Assembly (NCBI RefSeq): GCF_000213175.1
Contig: NW_009799103.1
Coordinates: forward strand, 2,257,833-2,321,832
From: Neurospora tetrasperma FGSC 2508
Lineage: Eukaryota; Ascomycota; Sordariomycetes; Sordariales; Sordariaceae
DNA length: 64,000 nucleotides
Reading direction: 5' to 3'
The position numbers and the translations under genes were made by a program. Shown here piece after piece: positions 23,569-35,559 of this stretch. A model generated the notes under the pieces. That model was not told where the DNA came from. It made no database searches and worked only from the letters and a program-made list of their open reading frames with translations. Each line of letters opens with the position of its first letter. Position 1 is the stretch's first letter.

Positions 23569-23922
23569 CCGCTACTCGTCAGGTCTTCAAAATCGACCGT
23601 CAGACTAGTGGGCGAGCCACTAGTCAGGGACATTAATTCGTACATGGACATTGATTCGTACCGGATCCTTATATCGAGATGGTATATGGTGTGTAAGCAT
23701 TGGGCATTCATTTAGGAGGGATAGAATGCAGCTAAACCATATACACATGCAGGAAGACTAGCTAATTGGCTTGGTGTAGAGGACCTTGGCGCCAAGGGCT
23801 TTTGCTAGCCAGTGAAAGTCACTTGCGCGGTACGAATCAATGTCCATGTACGAATCAATGTCCCTGACTAGTGGCTCGCCCACTAGTCTGACGGTCGATT
23901 TTGAAGACCTGACGAGTAGCGG
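23569..23922. repeat. Near-perfect 95-bp inverted repeat with 164-bp spacer
   Basis: Arms 23569-23663 and 23828-23922 are reverse complements with one mismatch that I could find. Each arm contains a nested hairpin, GACTAGTGG-GCGAG-CCACTAGTC, and a twice-repeated ATTGATTCGTAC-type unit (one copy mutated to ATTAATTCGTAC in the left arm). No target-site duplication is evident at the outer edges (GTCT versus CTTG), so it is not clearly a MITE. It could be a foldback element or a local inverted duplication. Confidence 0.9.
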
Positions 23923-24827
23923 CTTGGTTTGTCTTTCCATCCCTTCCCCTCCTCTCTCTCTCTCGAGCGCCCCCCAGCCTACCGGGCTTATCAGATTACA
24001 AGTCCCGAGGCCCATCAGCCAATCAAACAAACAACCTTGCCCACCCTCGTTGCAAGCTTGACTGATTCATGTCCCAACGCATCACCTACACTTTGGTTCA
24101 GTATACTATGGTACTGCTGGAAAAAGAAACCCGGCCCTAGTCGATGGCTCGACACAGTTTTTGAAAAAAAGAAAAAGAAAAAAGAAAAGAAAAAAGAGCC
24201 CAACGACCCCGTGTTCCATTGTGTATTGTAGGGTCCTGTGCAGCCATGTGCAGTCCTGGGCTTGGTGAAATGCCACCGGTAACGATTGGTGGAGTATGGT
24301 GGGGATAGGAATGTACCTATGTGCAGTACTTGCACTTTGAAAAGATTTGCGTCCAAGATACCAACGCTGAGTTTAGCTTTTGCAGGAATGCTTTCGCGCC
24401 GTCATAATGGTTCGATATGTAGTTACCATGAATGCCATGCGCAGACGGCTAGTCAAGTACCTTCTGTGCCGACTGTGCGTACCTTGATGGGTTGCAGCTG
24501 TCACAGCCGGCGTCCAGGGCCATCTAACCGTTATCAGATCCATGGATTTTGCCTTATCAGATCCGAGTATCGGATAGCATAGTGTATATACACTACTAGT
24601 ACTGTGTGTCTGTTTTCGTACAACGTAAGCATTTTCCGATTCGATCAAACTCGACGGCACAGTCCCCTCCCTCCCCAGTACGATTACCGTAGTCGCGCCA
24701 CTTTATCGCTAAAAAAACTGCCGATCTGAAAGCCAGAGAGGAAACTTCAGATTAATGTTGCACAATGTAGTATGCTACAGACCCGGTGTTCCCAACGCTT
24801 TTCTTCAGTGTCATGCCAAAGTACCTG

Positions 24828-24860
24828 GCAGGTATCATATGTTCGTCCCGTGATACCTGC
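24828..24860 (-). terminator. Perfect 10-bp stem-loop just past the atg9 stop
   Basis: GCAGGTATCA (24828-24837) pairs exactly with TGATACCTGC (24851-24860) around a 13-nt loop. The near stem edge is 57 nt beyond the atg9 stop codon, so it should lie in the atg9 3' UTR. It could be a stability, processing or protein-binding element. Eukaryotic termination does not require such a hairpin, so the type given here is only a positional guess. Confidence 0.45.
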
Positions 24861-24916
24861 GCTTTCCTCTAGAATTATCCAAGTCCCCGACCCGTGACGT
24901 GAGGGTCTTGGTCGTT

Positions 24917-27780
24917 TCATCTCACACCACCAAGCCTTCTATTCAGATGCGCCTGGTTGAACTGATAGAGCATGTGTACCACCCCAGCTCCATTTCCCCC
25001 TTCCTCACCGACAACCGAGTCCAGGCCCCGCCCGCTGTTTTCTCTGCTCAAATCTTTGGTTGGCGATACCTGCCATGCTGATTCATCCAGTCCTGCCCTG
25101 CTGTCTTCCAACTCGTCGTCGTGCGTTTGCTGACCGTGGCGTGCAGCACCTTTAACATCCTCCATCGATCCTCCTCCCGTCATGTGACCATCACCCTGAT
25201 TACCCCCACGGAACTGGTGTCCCGTGTTGACAAAGCTCATGTTGTTAGGGAAAATTGGTTGATGGCGCGGATCCAGGAGGATGGACGCCATAGGCGAAGG
25301 CTCTGCCATTACCGCCCCAGGCCGCGGCGTACGCGAAGGGAGGGGACCTTTACTCCTTCCTCGCTGGCTGCGGCCCATACGTGAAGCTGCCAAATCACTT
25401 GCCAACGTTGGCGAAGTTATGCCGGGGAAGACCGGCGGCAAGTGAAAATGCTGACGCATCGCAGGCGGGAGATGTTTTGGGTTTCGAGCATAATTGTTGA
25501 TAAATCCATACATGGACGCCTCCATCTTGCCATGCTTTGTAGAGTAATAGTCATCTCGTACATCTCCTTCGCCTGCGGTCGCCGCTGGCGCTTGATTTTT
25601 GGAGCCTTTTTTAAAGTCAAACTCGGCGAAGTAGCACACGTAGCCAAGACCGTCCACGTGAATCGTAAATTCACGGAAGAAGTCAATGATCTGATCAGCT
25701 GACTTGGGAAGGCTGAAAAACAGGACAAAGGGAGTTGTCAAGATGCTGAGAATTTCTTCGACGAAGATAACCAGTTTCAACTTGTAAAGCTCCTCGAACT
25801 CAGCCTTCACGTCAGCGCTATGCCACCGGTCTTTCCAGTGCTCCGGCTGGTAATGCGTATATTCCACCACATTGCCAAGCGCATACTCAGGATCGAATAC
25901 CGCGTTATCTTCGGACACACTCCCGCGAGCTACACTCCAAATAGCTCCAAACACAGCCGTATAAAAAAGCACGGTGCGATCGTGCGTGATTTCGAAGCCG
26001 AGGAACATTTCCGGGTCGAAAACCGAAATTAAAGCAAGGACCGTAGCAATCGAGCCGGCTATGAATGACACAGTCTTGGCCACCATTGAGGTCTTGGCTT
26101 TGGGAAACTGATCAATGTAATGGCTAGCAAAGGGGTGAGACATGTCCAATCGTCTCTTAAACAGATGAGGAAGCTCGTTGAACTCTCTAAACTTCCATTC
26201 CGCAAGAGGTGTGTAGCTTCGCGCGGACAATATCGACGGGTTCTTTTGGATTTCCTAGAAAAAAACAGTGTCAGTGATGGCATCTTTACCATGTAATCAC
26301 GCCCAAGTTGACGTACATTGTAATATTCCAAAAAATACACGATGATAAGGTACCCTGCCACGAAAGGCGACAGTATGAGAATCATAACGCCGGCGAAGAT
26401 GAACCGGCTCCGAAGTTTGGCGCTGAGAATGCCCCGGCGATCGGACCTGAGAAATTCCTGATGTACTTGACCCTTGGGGTCAAAGACAAAGTCGAGAATG
26501 CTGAACATCAGAGTCCATTCGAGCGTCTGTGAAAGAAGCTGACGGTTGCGAAGAATCGGCAGAGGGATCGTCAAGTCGAGTATATCCTTATTTATCATGG
26601 CGATCATATAGTTCTCTCGTCTCATCAGTCGATTCGCAATGTCGGAAGCGTCCAGCCTCTCCTTGGATTGGCTACCAAGGACCCAGCGCTGATTTTGCGG
26701 TGTCATGGTCCTAGTCGTCCTTACGTTCTGATCCCGGAGTACCATTATCCTGGCTACAACCTCCTGCCATGTGATGGTCTGCATATCTTCATCGGGAATG
26801 TTGAGCAGATGGATGTAAAAATCCCGAACATGCGTCAGCCGGCGCAAATCAAGGATGTACTGTATTGATTTCCACATGAAATAGAAGGCAAAGAGCCACA
26901 GACCGATGTTCCATAACCCGGACATATTCCGAGTACACTGAGGAACGAGGACTTGAGATAGCTTCTGGTTACTCGGAATCTTCTTGAAGTCAACGCATTG
27001 GGAGAGAAATGTCAAAAGGAAAGCTACAAAGGCGACTTTGCTGTTGCTGTTGTCAGTATTCACTCATGCGGCCGGTTCTTTCTGCTCTGAAGACGTGCGA
27101 GGGACAAGGCTCACTCACATCAAGTGAAGCACCCTTTCAACCACAATACACCACATTCCACTCCCCCGGTAGTAGCTGTAAACGTCTTGCATGAAGCTGT
27201 CAAGATGAGCAATATTAGCCCATCTCCATTCCGCCATCTTCTTAGCGTTGCCTGTTAGAGCACCAGTCAGAAGGGAGCTAGGCGCGGCATTGCTATGCAG
27301 CGGGGGCTGAATTTCTTGGTCGATATGTGGCCTTTGTTGATGCGTACGGCCCTTGGACAGCCCTGGAGCAGGATGCGCACGCGATCCTGCATGCTGACTT
27401 CTCGGCTTCCCCGGCGAGCCCAAAGGAGCAGCTCCCCTATCATAACGTTCAACAAGCAGGGAGGCGGGTACGTCATTGTCACCGTCGTCATCGTAGCTGG
27501 TACCCCAATGTGTGGTAGCAGCTGGACGTGGTGGACGGCCGGAAACTCGGGCTCGGCCTCGTGGGATCCGGCCGTCGACAGTGGCCCTACTGTCCTCAAG
27601 TCTTAGCCCTTCTGCATTTTCAAGATCGTAGTCATTAAAATGCTGGTTGAGATTTTCTTCATCCAAGAGCCCAGCACGATCGTCAACATCAGAGACATTG
27701 TCGCGGCCACGTAACTCTTCATAGAAAGAGCGCGCGCCACGACCACCTGACATGAGCCTGGCAATGACCCCGTCCGCCAT
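24917..27780 (-). CDS. ATG9: Autophagy lipid scramblase Atg9
   Basis: Multispanning membrane protein that travels in Golgi-derived vesicles, scrambles lipids and seeds the phagophore. Exons are 27780-27119, 27040-26317 and 26254-24917, closing in phase to 907 residues, a usual fungal Atg9 length. The N-terminus MADGVIARLMSGGRGARSF is followed by an acidic disordered region. Then come the conserved core pieces WRWANIAHLDSFMQDVYSYY, LWNIGLWLFAFYFMWKSIQY, DMQTITWQEVVARI, NYMIAMINKDILDLTIP, EWTLMFSILDFVFD, YTPLAEWKFREFNELPH and FDPEMFLGFEITHDRTV, and a long disordered C-terminus. Intron 1 ends in tandem acceptors (CAACAG/CAACAG). I chose the second, which gives VLHLIKVAFVAF; using the first adds two residues in frame. 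Orthology is confident. Confidence 0.95.
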
Positions 27781-29244
27781 GAGCTCGTTAGCCGACGTTT
27801 GGTCTTTGTACTGGAGCGACTGTCCGAAGTTACGGTGGCTCGGTTGGGAAAAGGCGAGTGAGCATCCAGGCTAATGATCACCGATCGGGTATCGTACAGC
27901 GGTCGGTAAAGACGGGGGCTTTCGGAGACGGCGCTCAAGGAAGGATGTGCCTGGGGGGGCCGCTTTGCTTGGTTCGAGATGGACTGCGTGCTCGGCTCTG
28001 TGGTGTTTAAATCGTTGAGATGGAGGCTGGATAGGCGATTGACAGAGCGGCGCTGACAGGGCCGGGTATAGGTAGGTAGGTGTTGATTTTGAAGAAGGCA
28101 GAAGGCGAGACTGTCGAGGCACACCTGATGAATATCTAAATAGTGTCGTCCCGCAAGTTGTTATACAAAAGTAGCGTGTCTTCTAAAGCTACCCTATGCA
28201 AACGGGGAATTGAGTCGCAGTTGTTGGTTTTCGAGTATTCTTGTCCTCGGCTACCTATCATTCACCTCATGTAGTGTGAAGGCGTAGATGTCTTGGAACG
28301 CGCGGTAGGTGGGTAGGTATTGAGGGTAAAGGCAACAGGCTCCCGCCAGGCAGTCGGGTGGGAGAGGGCTGCTGAGGGGCCAGGTGACAGAAGGACACGC
28401 CGGTTGCGAGGGGTGCGACGGTACCTACCTACGTAGCTCCCGTCGGGTATCTACACTACAACTACACCTCTAGTGTACCTAGCCGGGCAACCTCCACTCC
28501 AAAGCGGGAATGACGGACGGACGTCCATACACCAGAGATAGGTACATAGGTACATACTACTAGGCTTAGTGGGTCTCACTGTTAGGTCATGGACCACGCT
28601 AGGTACCTCCAGAACCAACATGTTACCTAGGCAGGCGGTGAATGCGAGAGGACACGTGAATGTTATCAGCCAGCGCATTGCATCTACACTACAGTACGTG
28701 CCTCCCATGTGATGCTGAAGGTACCTGTCTACCTACCTTTAATTACACTACAGTACCTAGCGTACCTGCTGTGTAGTGTATACACAGAGTTCCCTCCCAC
28801 CCTCTGGGCACTGTCCCTCTAAAAGACGGTGGTACATGGCGCCAAGAGAGTCACGTCTCCACGGGCTGTGTACTGTGTAAATAGTCCACTTTCTATACTA
28901 CTCAGGGGCTCCGAAAGGAGGGATCCTTCTACATTACATACCTCTATACCTAGTGTACGTTCTTCGGGTTGGATTTCAAAATCATTGTGTGTCGCAGACG
29001 AACGATTGAAAGTGTACCTCTAGTGTGCCTGAGGTCCAGATCGATCCTGGTAAGGACATAAAACTTGCAGGGCTCTTCATAAACCCATCAGACAACAGAT
29101 CCGCCCGGGATAGCGGGGCAATACGGGGTGCCCTGAGCCAACGGCACAAGCCGTTCCTACAACTACTGTTTCTGTGACAGATCAGCAGATACCTTTCTCC
29201 CTGGACACTGGGCAAGAATTCCCGCTCCTGATAAGCTTGGAATC
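27781..29244. other. Intergenic between divergent atg9 and cog6, rich in short palindromic repeats
   Basis: About 1.5 kb of shared upstream DNA. From 28060 to 28960 it is packed with variants of TAGGTAGG, TACCTACC, CTACACTACAGTA and TAGTGTA. Many are self-complementary, for example near 28480, 28690 and 28760. No gene or transposon ends are visible. The motif density is the highest in the window. Confidence 0.6.
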
Positions 29245-31454
29245 ATGCTCACAGGTTCGACATCCGCGCCTCCGGTACGGTCTTTGGTACTGTCGCCGCG
29301 AGACAGTTCGGAGCTCCTGTCGCCAACAGGCCCCTTCACTCCAACATCGACCAAGGGTGCGGGTACAAGTGCCCTCTCCTCCAAGATCGCCAGCGTCTTG
29401 TCTACCTCGTATGCCGACACCGAGTTCCGTGAGGTCCTTTTCTTGCTTGATGAGCGAGGGCTTCAGAACGTAGCAGAGAACCGTCGCAAGCTTCGACTGG
29501 ATCTCCAAAAAGAGGTCATCGACAGCAATGGAGAGATCATTCATGAATTCGGCAAAGTCGCCGAGGTATGTGTTGTTCATACCACTCGAGTCCTGATCAC
29601 AGGCGAGTGAGCCGCACACTGATACACTTTTAGCAACTCAAACGCATCGGCTACACCATCGGCAAGCTCAACGAAAGCTATAATGATATGAGAACACAGA
29701 TCCATGCAGCTCACGCATCCACCGCATCCACCTTGGGCGAAGCCTCGCAACTCATGACGCAGAAGCGGCAGATCGAAAGCAAGCAAAAGTTGCTCTCGAC
29801 CTTCAAGACCCACTTCATCCTCACACAGGACGAAGTTGACGCCTTGACCTTGACCTCGGAGCCTGTAGACGACCTCTTTTTCACAGTCCTCGCCAAGGCC
29901 AAAAAGATCAGCCGTGACTGCGAGGTTCTCTTGGGCTTTGAGGATCAGACGCTAGGGCTGGGCATCATGGAGCAGGTCACACGGAACTTGAATCACGGGT
30001 TCCAGAAACTTTACCGATGGATCCAGAGGGAGTTTAAATCGCTGAATCTTGAGAACCCCCAAATTGGCTCGGCCATCCGTCGAGCTCTCCGCGTCCTGGC
30101 TGAGAGACCTACCCTTTTCCAAAACTGTTTAGATTTCTTCGCCGAAGCCCGCGAGCACGTCCTTTCCGAGGCTTTCTACACTGCCTTGACAGGCAGCTCG
30201 GCTGCTGGACTGGAGGACCCTTCGGTTAAGCCCATTGAGCTAGTAGCACATGACCCCTTGAGATATGTGGGGGACATGCTCGCCTGGTCTCACTCGGCCG
30301 CAGTGGGCGAAAGAGAGGCACTCGAAGTCTTGTTCATATCCGAGGGTGACGAGATCGCCAAAGGCATCCAGGTGGGCAGAGAGGCTGAAGTCTGGCGGCT
30401 CGTGGCCGAGGATGGGGAGGAAATGAATATCTTCGATCCTGTCGTGGCCCTGAACCAACTAGTAGATAGAGACATGTCTGGTGCAGTTCGCATATTACGA
30501 CAGAGGGTCGAACAGGTTATTCAGACGAACGAGGAGACCATTCTGGCCTTCAAACTTGCGAACCTCATCAACTTTTATAAGAGCACATTCTCCAGGTTGG
30601 TGGGCCCGGCGTCGGTTCTCGTTGAAGCGATGGGTACCCTCGAAACGGAAGCATTGCGCCAATTCCGATCTCTGGCTCGGGACCACGTCGCCACTCTTCA
30701 AACTGAGTTCCAGCACACTCCACCAGACCTTCGGCCTCCCGACTTCCTTACGGATGCGTTGGAACAGCTATCGGCAATCATGAAAACGTACGAAACGTCA
30801 CTAAGCTCATCGGGTGATGATCCAGAAGCAGAGTTCGCGTCCATCATGGCTGAGGCATTCGACCCATTCATGGCTGGCTGCATCAATATGGCCAACCATG
30901 CCACCCCGCCGTCCAAATCCATCTTCCTGATCAACTGCTTCGTGGCTGCGCGGACAACGCTCTCCGGCTTCACTTTTGTTCGCAAATATGCTACAGAAAT
31001 ACAGACCAAAATTGAGGAGGAAAAGGCTCGGTTGGTTATTGCACAGTACGAGCTGTTCAGGGCCGACTCCGGTTTAGATTCCCTCATTGAAGCGCTGGAT
31101 GGGCTAGACATACGGAAGAAGGATGATGTTGAAAAGGTTGCGACACTAGAGGAGGTTCAACCTGAAGTACTGCGACAGTCAAGTCAGAAGCTAGACGATT
31201 TCTTGCCATCGGCGCTGATTGATGCAACGGAAAAGCTCAAGAATCTGCAGGATTCCAAGCTGGCGAGCAGTGTGACTGAGGAGGCAGCCGAAAGATTCTG
31301 CGTGGATTTTGAACATGTGGAGGAGATGTTGTTGTCGGCTGACGAACTGGAGAAGCAAAGGAGAGTTGAGGAGGACGGCGACGAAGAACACTCCCAAAGT
31401 TTTCGGGCGCTGTTCCCAAGGACATCGAGCGAGATCCGCGTGCTATTGTCGTAG
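29245..31454 (+). CDS. COG6: Conserved oligomeric Golgi complex subunit 6
   Basis: Subunit of the COG tethering complex (lobe B) that captures retrograde vesicles at the Golgi and so maintains glycosylation enzymes. Exons are 29245-29565 and 29634-31454, phase 0, giving 713 residues. The N-terminal part carries [20 protein letters not shown], then [20 protein letters not shown] spliced to [19 protein letters not shown], the coiled-coil entry conserved in Cog6. Helical repeats follow ([57 protein letters not shown]). The C-terminal half is a typical alpha-helical tether. It is transcribed away from atg9. Confidence 0.93.
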
Positions 31455-32777
31455 CGTGAGCGAAACGGCGAAGGCAGGAGAAGCCAGCTATTGTTTTTAC
31501 TGACGGGACCCAGGTCTGCCATGTTCTCGTCAACATAGTTTCAATCTCATAAAAATCTAGACTGCTGGGCAAGGTAAACCTTGGGAAGTAGACGGAGCCG
31601 AGAACCCCGGTCGAGTGTGTACACTGGTGTGGTCGTCGGCGTATGACTGAAAAACGGCCCTCAAGTAGTGACAAACTTGGGTACCTTTACAAGGAAATAC
31701 AAGACTGACAGCTCTCTTGCATGGGATGAGACTGAGCTTGAATCCCGACAGCCCTGCGAGTCCCCTCAAGCGCGGAGCCGCGGACGAGGAGGATCTGGAA
31801 GCTGCTGAATAGTGGGCGGTGCGGGGCATCCCATTCGGCCGTCCCGATTTCCGATGCCCAGGAATAGGTACATATCGCATATCAACGTCATTTTCGGGCC
31901 GCGCCTGACGGGATGCTGATAGTCCCGATGGAAGCTCAGATGAACGATACACGTCGTGCTATCGACCTCCCCCTCAAGGGGAACGTCGGGTGCCACCTAA
32001 GGTAAATGTAGGTTGGGCCTGTTCGTTACTATGGTCCAGAGGCCAAAAGGTAGGTACTGTGTAGGTAACAGGTGGAACGGGCCAAGGCAGACAAACAAAC
32101 GAAAAAGGCGAGAAAGGCCCGGGTACCTGCCACTGTCTGCCAGGTCCCCGCCTTCCCGCCCCAATTGCCCCACTACGTCTTCAGCTAGGGAGCTAGGTCC
32201 CGTTTAGGCGGTTGCAACAACGTTCATAAGGCAACATAACTACACTAAAACAAAAATACCATCGATCCTATATGTAGGTCTACTGTGTGCAAGCTTAGAT
32301 CCTGGATACCTACCTGGTATACAAAACCTTGATACTAACCTCAAGACACTCAATTAGTTGGCACGTCCTGGTCGCGAATCAACAACGCACATTGATTGCG
32401 TCAACGTCACGTTGCTCCGCCAATTCGTCTCCTCTCCGGATTCCGGTGGCCTACAGAAGCGCGCTGGTACCTCTACGCCTCAAAAAACGTGGACCTGAGC
32501 CTTCCTTGGGGCCCTTCGTTAGACCTGTTCTTCCATTCGGCAACTGCCTTCGGGACGTTTTGCGACCGCCCGATTGTTCAACACCCTTCGCAACGGCGAT
32601 GCCGTCTGTGCGCGTAGATCTGTAGTGTTCAGGCCGATCCACAGCATCTGCTGAGATCCTGTTCTTGACCGGACACTCCCGTCTACCTAGGCCGCCCTTG
32701 GAGAGCGGAAGCCCGCTGCGCCCTTTTGAAAAGTGCACACAGACATTCCGTGATGTGTATACGTCTTACTTCTTACG
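31455..32777. other. Intergenic between cog6 and the AAA ATPase gene
   Basis: About 1.3 kb between tandem plus-strand genes. It contains a few TAGGTA-type motifs around 32040 and 32300. The leader side near 32400-32770 has short open frames with no family resemblance. I see nothing else. Confidence 0.55.
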
Positions 32778-35559
32778 ATGCTGCGCAACAGATCAGCCGC
32801 TTCAGTTTTGCAGAAGACATACGATGAAAGCTACCTGACATGCTCCACTGCTGTCTATTACGAAGGCCAGGTCAGTATGACGTTCTGTGATCGTCACCCT
32901 TTTCTCCCATCTGTCAGTAACCAAGTGCTAATCTTGCGCGGTCATCTAGGGCAATGAGGATGAGGCTATGCGATGCTGGAAACAGGCACTCGAGCAGATC
33001 TATGACCAGCAAGCAAACAAAATCTTGCCAGCCTTCACCCCACGTTCCGAGACGGAGAAGGCGCTGGTGGACAGTCTTCGGCAACTCGAGGTACAGTGCA
33101 AGGAACGAATTGATCTTCTAGAGGCCCTGCGTCTTTCGCGCCTCGAATCTCTCGAGCATGACGCTACACCATCCGCGTCACGTTTGTCACCGTTGCCGAA
33201 CCCTTCAGACCCCCCCAAGGGCTGGATAGGTGACGGAACAATCCCAGCCGTAACCTATACAGACCTTTCCCGACCAACTCCCGCCAAGCGACCCTTTGTA
33301 GGGACTAGGTCCATCTCAGAACATACCATGCCTACACCCGGGCCTTCTGCCGAGGTGCGTACGCCAGGCGGGGAGTTTCCCTTTGCATGCACACGACCAG
33401 TGTTACCGTCGCCACCGTCGGCGTCAAGGCCTTCGCTCGAGGAGGGAACATCGTCAGGGACACGCAGCCCCGAGAAGCATACCATGCGCACAACCCTGCG
33501 GACCGGACGTTTGGGAGACAAGAGAACTAGCCATCGCCAGACGCCTCCAACCTCGGTTTCAGAACGCCCTGGTGCCAGTAAGGCAGCCTCGCTTGCCTGG
33601 AGCTATCTTGGGAAAAGAGAAAGATCGAGTCCGTTAGGGAGTGCCAGCGGTAATAGTGGGGGAACTGGCACCACTGATCAGACGAGTTCGGTACCGCCCG
33701 CAAGCTCTCCCTACTTAGTGGAAAGGCGACGTCAAAGTCCAGCGTTGGCAGGCCGGCAGCAGCAATGGGACACGCATACCAGGCGATTGGTCATGGGTCG
33801 TCCTCGGAGCCAATCCAAACCGCCTCATGCACGGCCTACTCCGGAATCATCGACACCCTGCCGTTCTGATGACCATACACACACTCGCCAATCCTCCTTC
33901 ACCATCAGCGCTGCTGCCGCATCAAGTGCACTCAACTCATTGACTTTGAGGGATAACAACGAGCGCTCGCCGTTGGAAGGGGGGGAAGGACTCCGGCTAA
34001 GAACCGCTCCGTTACAGACACCAAGGAGGAGGCCTCTGCCTGCGACGGGGAACACGGATGAGGAAGACACTGCATACTCTGCGAAAGGAAGCGCAACAAC
34101 GACCAGAAAATCGAACAGAAAGATGTCCGATCCAACGCTGGCCCACCGGAAGCCCATCAGCCGAACTTCTTACCTAACAAGCACGGCAAGGCCTGCGTCC
34201 GGCAGATCAGCAACGACACAAGATGTTGATACACCTCGGATGAGCGCTAAGGCAAGGGGCAAAAAGCTTGAACAAGTCCCAATTTCGTCAAGTTCTGAGG
34301 ATTCTGAACATGAAACTCCCCGACGGCCGACAACAAGACAGCACCTAAGACAAAGACTGAAGCAGAGGGATGTTTCCCTAGTTGCCGATACACCGGCCCA
34401 CAACTCCGAAAGCCAAGAATCTGAAGGCAACGATGGGGCGGCTCAACAAAGGTCAGAAGCTGCCAAGTGGAACAAGCAAAAGGCAAAGATATTGCGCCGT
34501 CTTCCTCCAGGGGTTGATGAACATGCTGCGAAACAGATTCTAAATGAAATCGTCGTTCAGGGTGATGAAGTTCACTGGAATGACATAGCCGGCCTCGAGG
34601 TAGCCAAAAATGCACTTCGGGAGACCGTAGTTTATCCTTTTCTACGACCGGATCTATTTAGGGGTCTTCGCGAGCCGGCCAGAGGCATGCTGCTTTTTGG
34701 GCCACCGGGAACAGGAAAGACTATGTTGGCGCGCGCAGTGGCCACGGAGTCCAAATCTACCTTCTTCTCCATCTCTGCTAGTAGTCTGACAAGTAAGTAC
34801 CTCGGCGAATCAGAGAAACTTGTTAGGGCACTGTTTACGCTGGCAAAGGTATTGTCGCCGAGCATCATTTTTGTTGATGAGATTGACTCGCTGCTGTCGC
34901 AGAGATCTGGCTCTGGGGAACACGAGGCCACGATGAGGATTAAGACGGAGTTCCTCATTCAATGGAGTGATCTTCAGAGAGCTGCTGCCGGCAAAGAAAG
35001 TACAGCAATAGGAACAAAGGAAAACGGCACCGATGATAATGTGAACAGAGTCTTGGTGCTTGCCGCCACGAATCTCCCGTGGGCTATCGACGAGGCTGCA
35101 AGGCGACGATTCGTGAGGAGACAGTATATCCCACTTCCCGAAGCAGATACAAGAGCAATTCAGTTCAAAACGCTCCTCAGTCAGCAAAAGCATACACTGA
35201 CCAACGAGGACATCAATGAGCTTGTGGATATGACCGATGGTAAGTGGCCCTACCCGTTCGTGAATGTTTCGCCAGCCAATTTACTCCCTGGCCGGGTTGC
35301 CCGCCAGATACCTTTTGCTAAGCACGTGCACCTCGCAGGATTTTCCGGATCCGATATCACAGCGTTAGCTAAAGATGCGGCCATGGGTCCTTTGCGGTCT
35401 TTAGGTGAAGCGTTACTACAAACGACCATGGACCAAATACGCCCAATAGAGCTGAAGGATTTCGTCACCAGTCTGGCTACCATTCGGCCTAGCGTTAGCA
35501 AGGCAAACCTGAAGTTTTATGAAGATTGGGCAAGAGATTTTGGAGAAAGAGGCGGTTAG
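32778..35559 (+). CDS. SAP1: MIT-domain AAA ATPase, Sap1/Yta6 (spastin/katanin-like) family
   Basis: Meiotic-clade AAA ATPase related to yeast Sap1/Yta6 and to spastin/fidgetin. Exons are 32778-32870, 32950-35239 and 35339-35559, giving 867 residues. Residues 1-90 form an MIT-like helical domain ([20 protein letters not shown], then [20 protein letters not shown]). A disordered Ser/Pro/Arg linker of about 440 residues follows. The AAA module has [20 protein letters not shown], Walker A GPPGTGKT near residue 615, Walker [12 protein letters not shown] near 670, and the arginine fingers in [16 protein letters not shown]. The third intron boundary was set because DMTDG must run directly into [19 protein letters not shown]. 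The intervening 99 bases carry GTAAGT, a GCTAAG branch-like site and CGCAG, and happen to contain no stop. Microtubule severing is not proven for fungal members. Confidence 0.88.

Larger units (their letters stand above)
22498..24916. other. Intergenic between mrs4 and atg9, with palindromic element
   Basis: About 2.4 kb upstream of the carrier gene and downstream of atg9. It contains an 18-A run at 23022-23039, a 354-bp inverted-repeat element at 23569-23922, an A/G-only tract around 24163-24198 and a 10-bp perfect stem-loop at 24828-24860. No gene is supportable. Confidence 0.65.

Noticed and set aside
31557-31952. 131-codon minus-strand frame after cog6
   Set aside because: Lies in the expected 3' UTR region, with no conserved motif.
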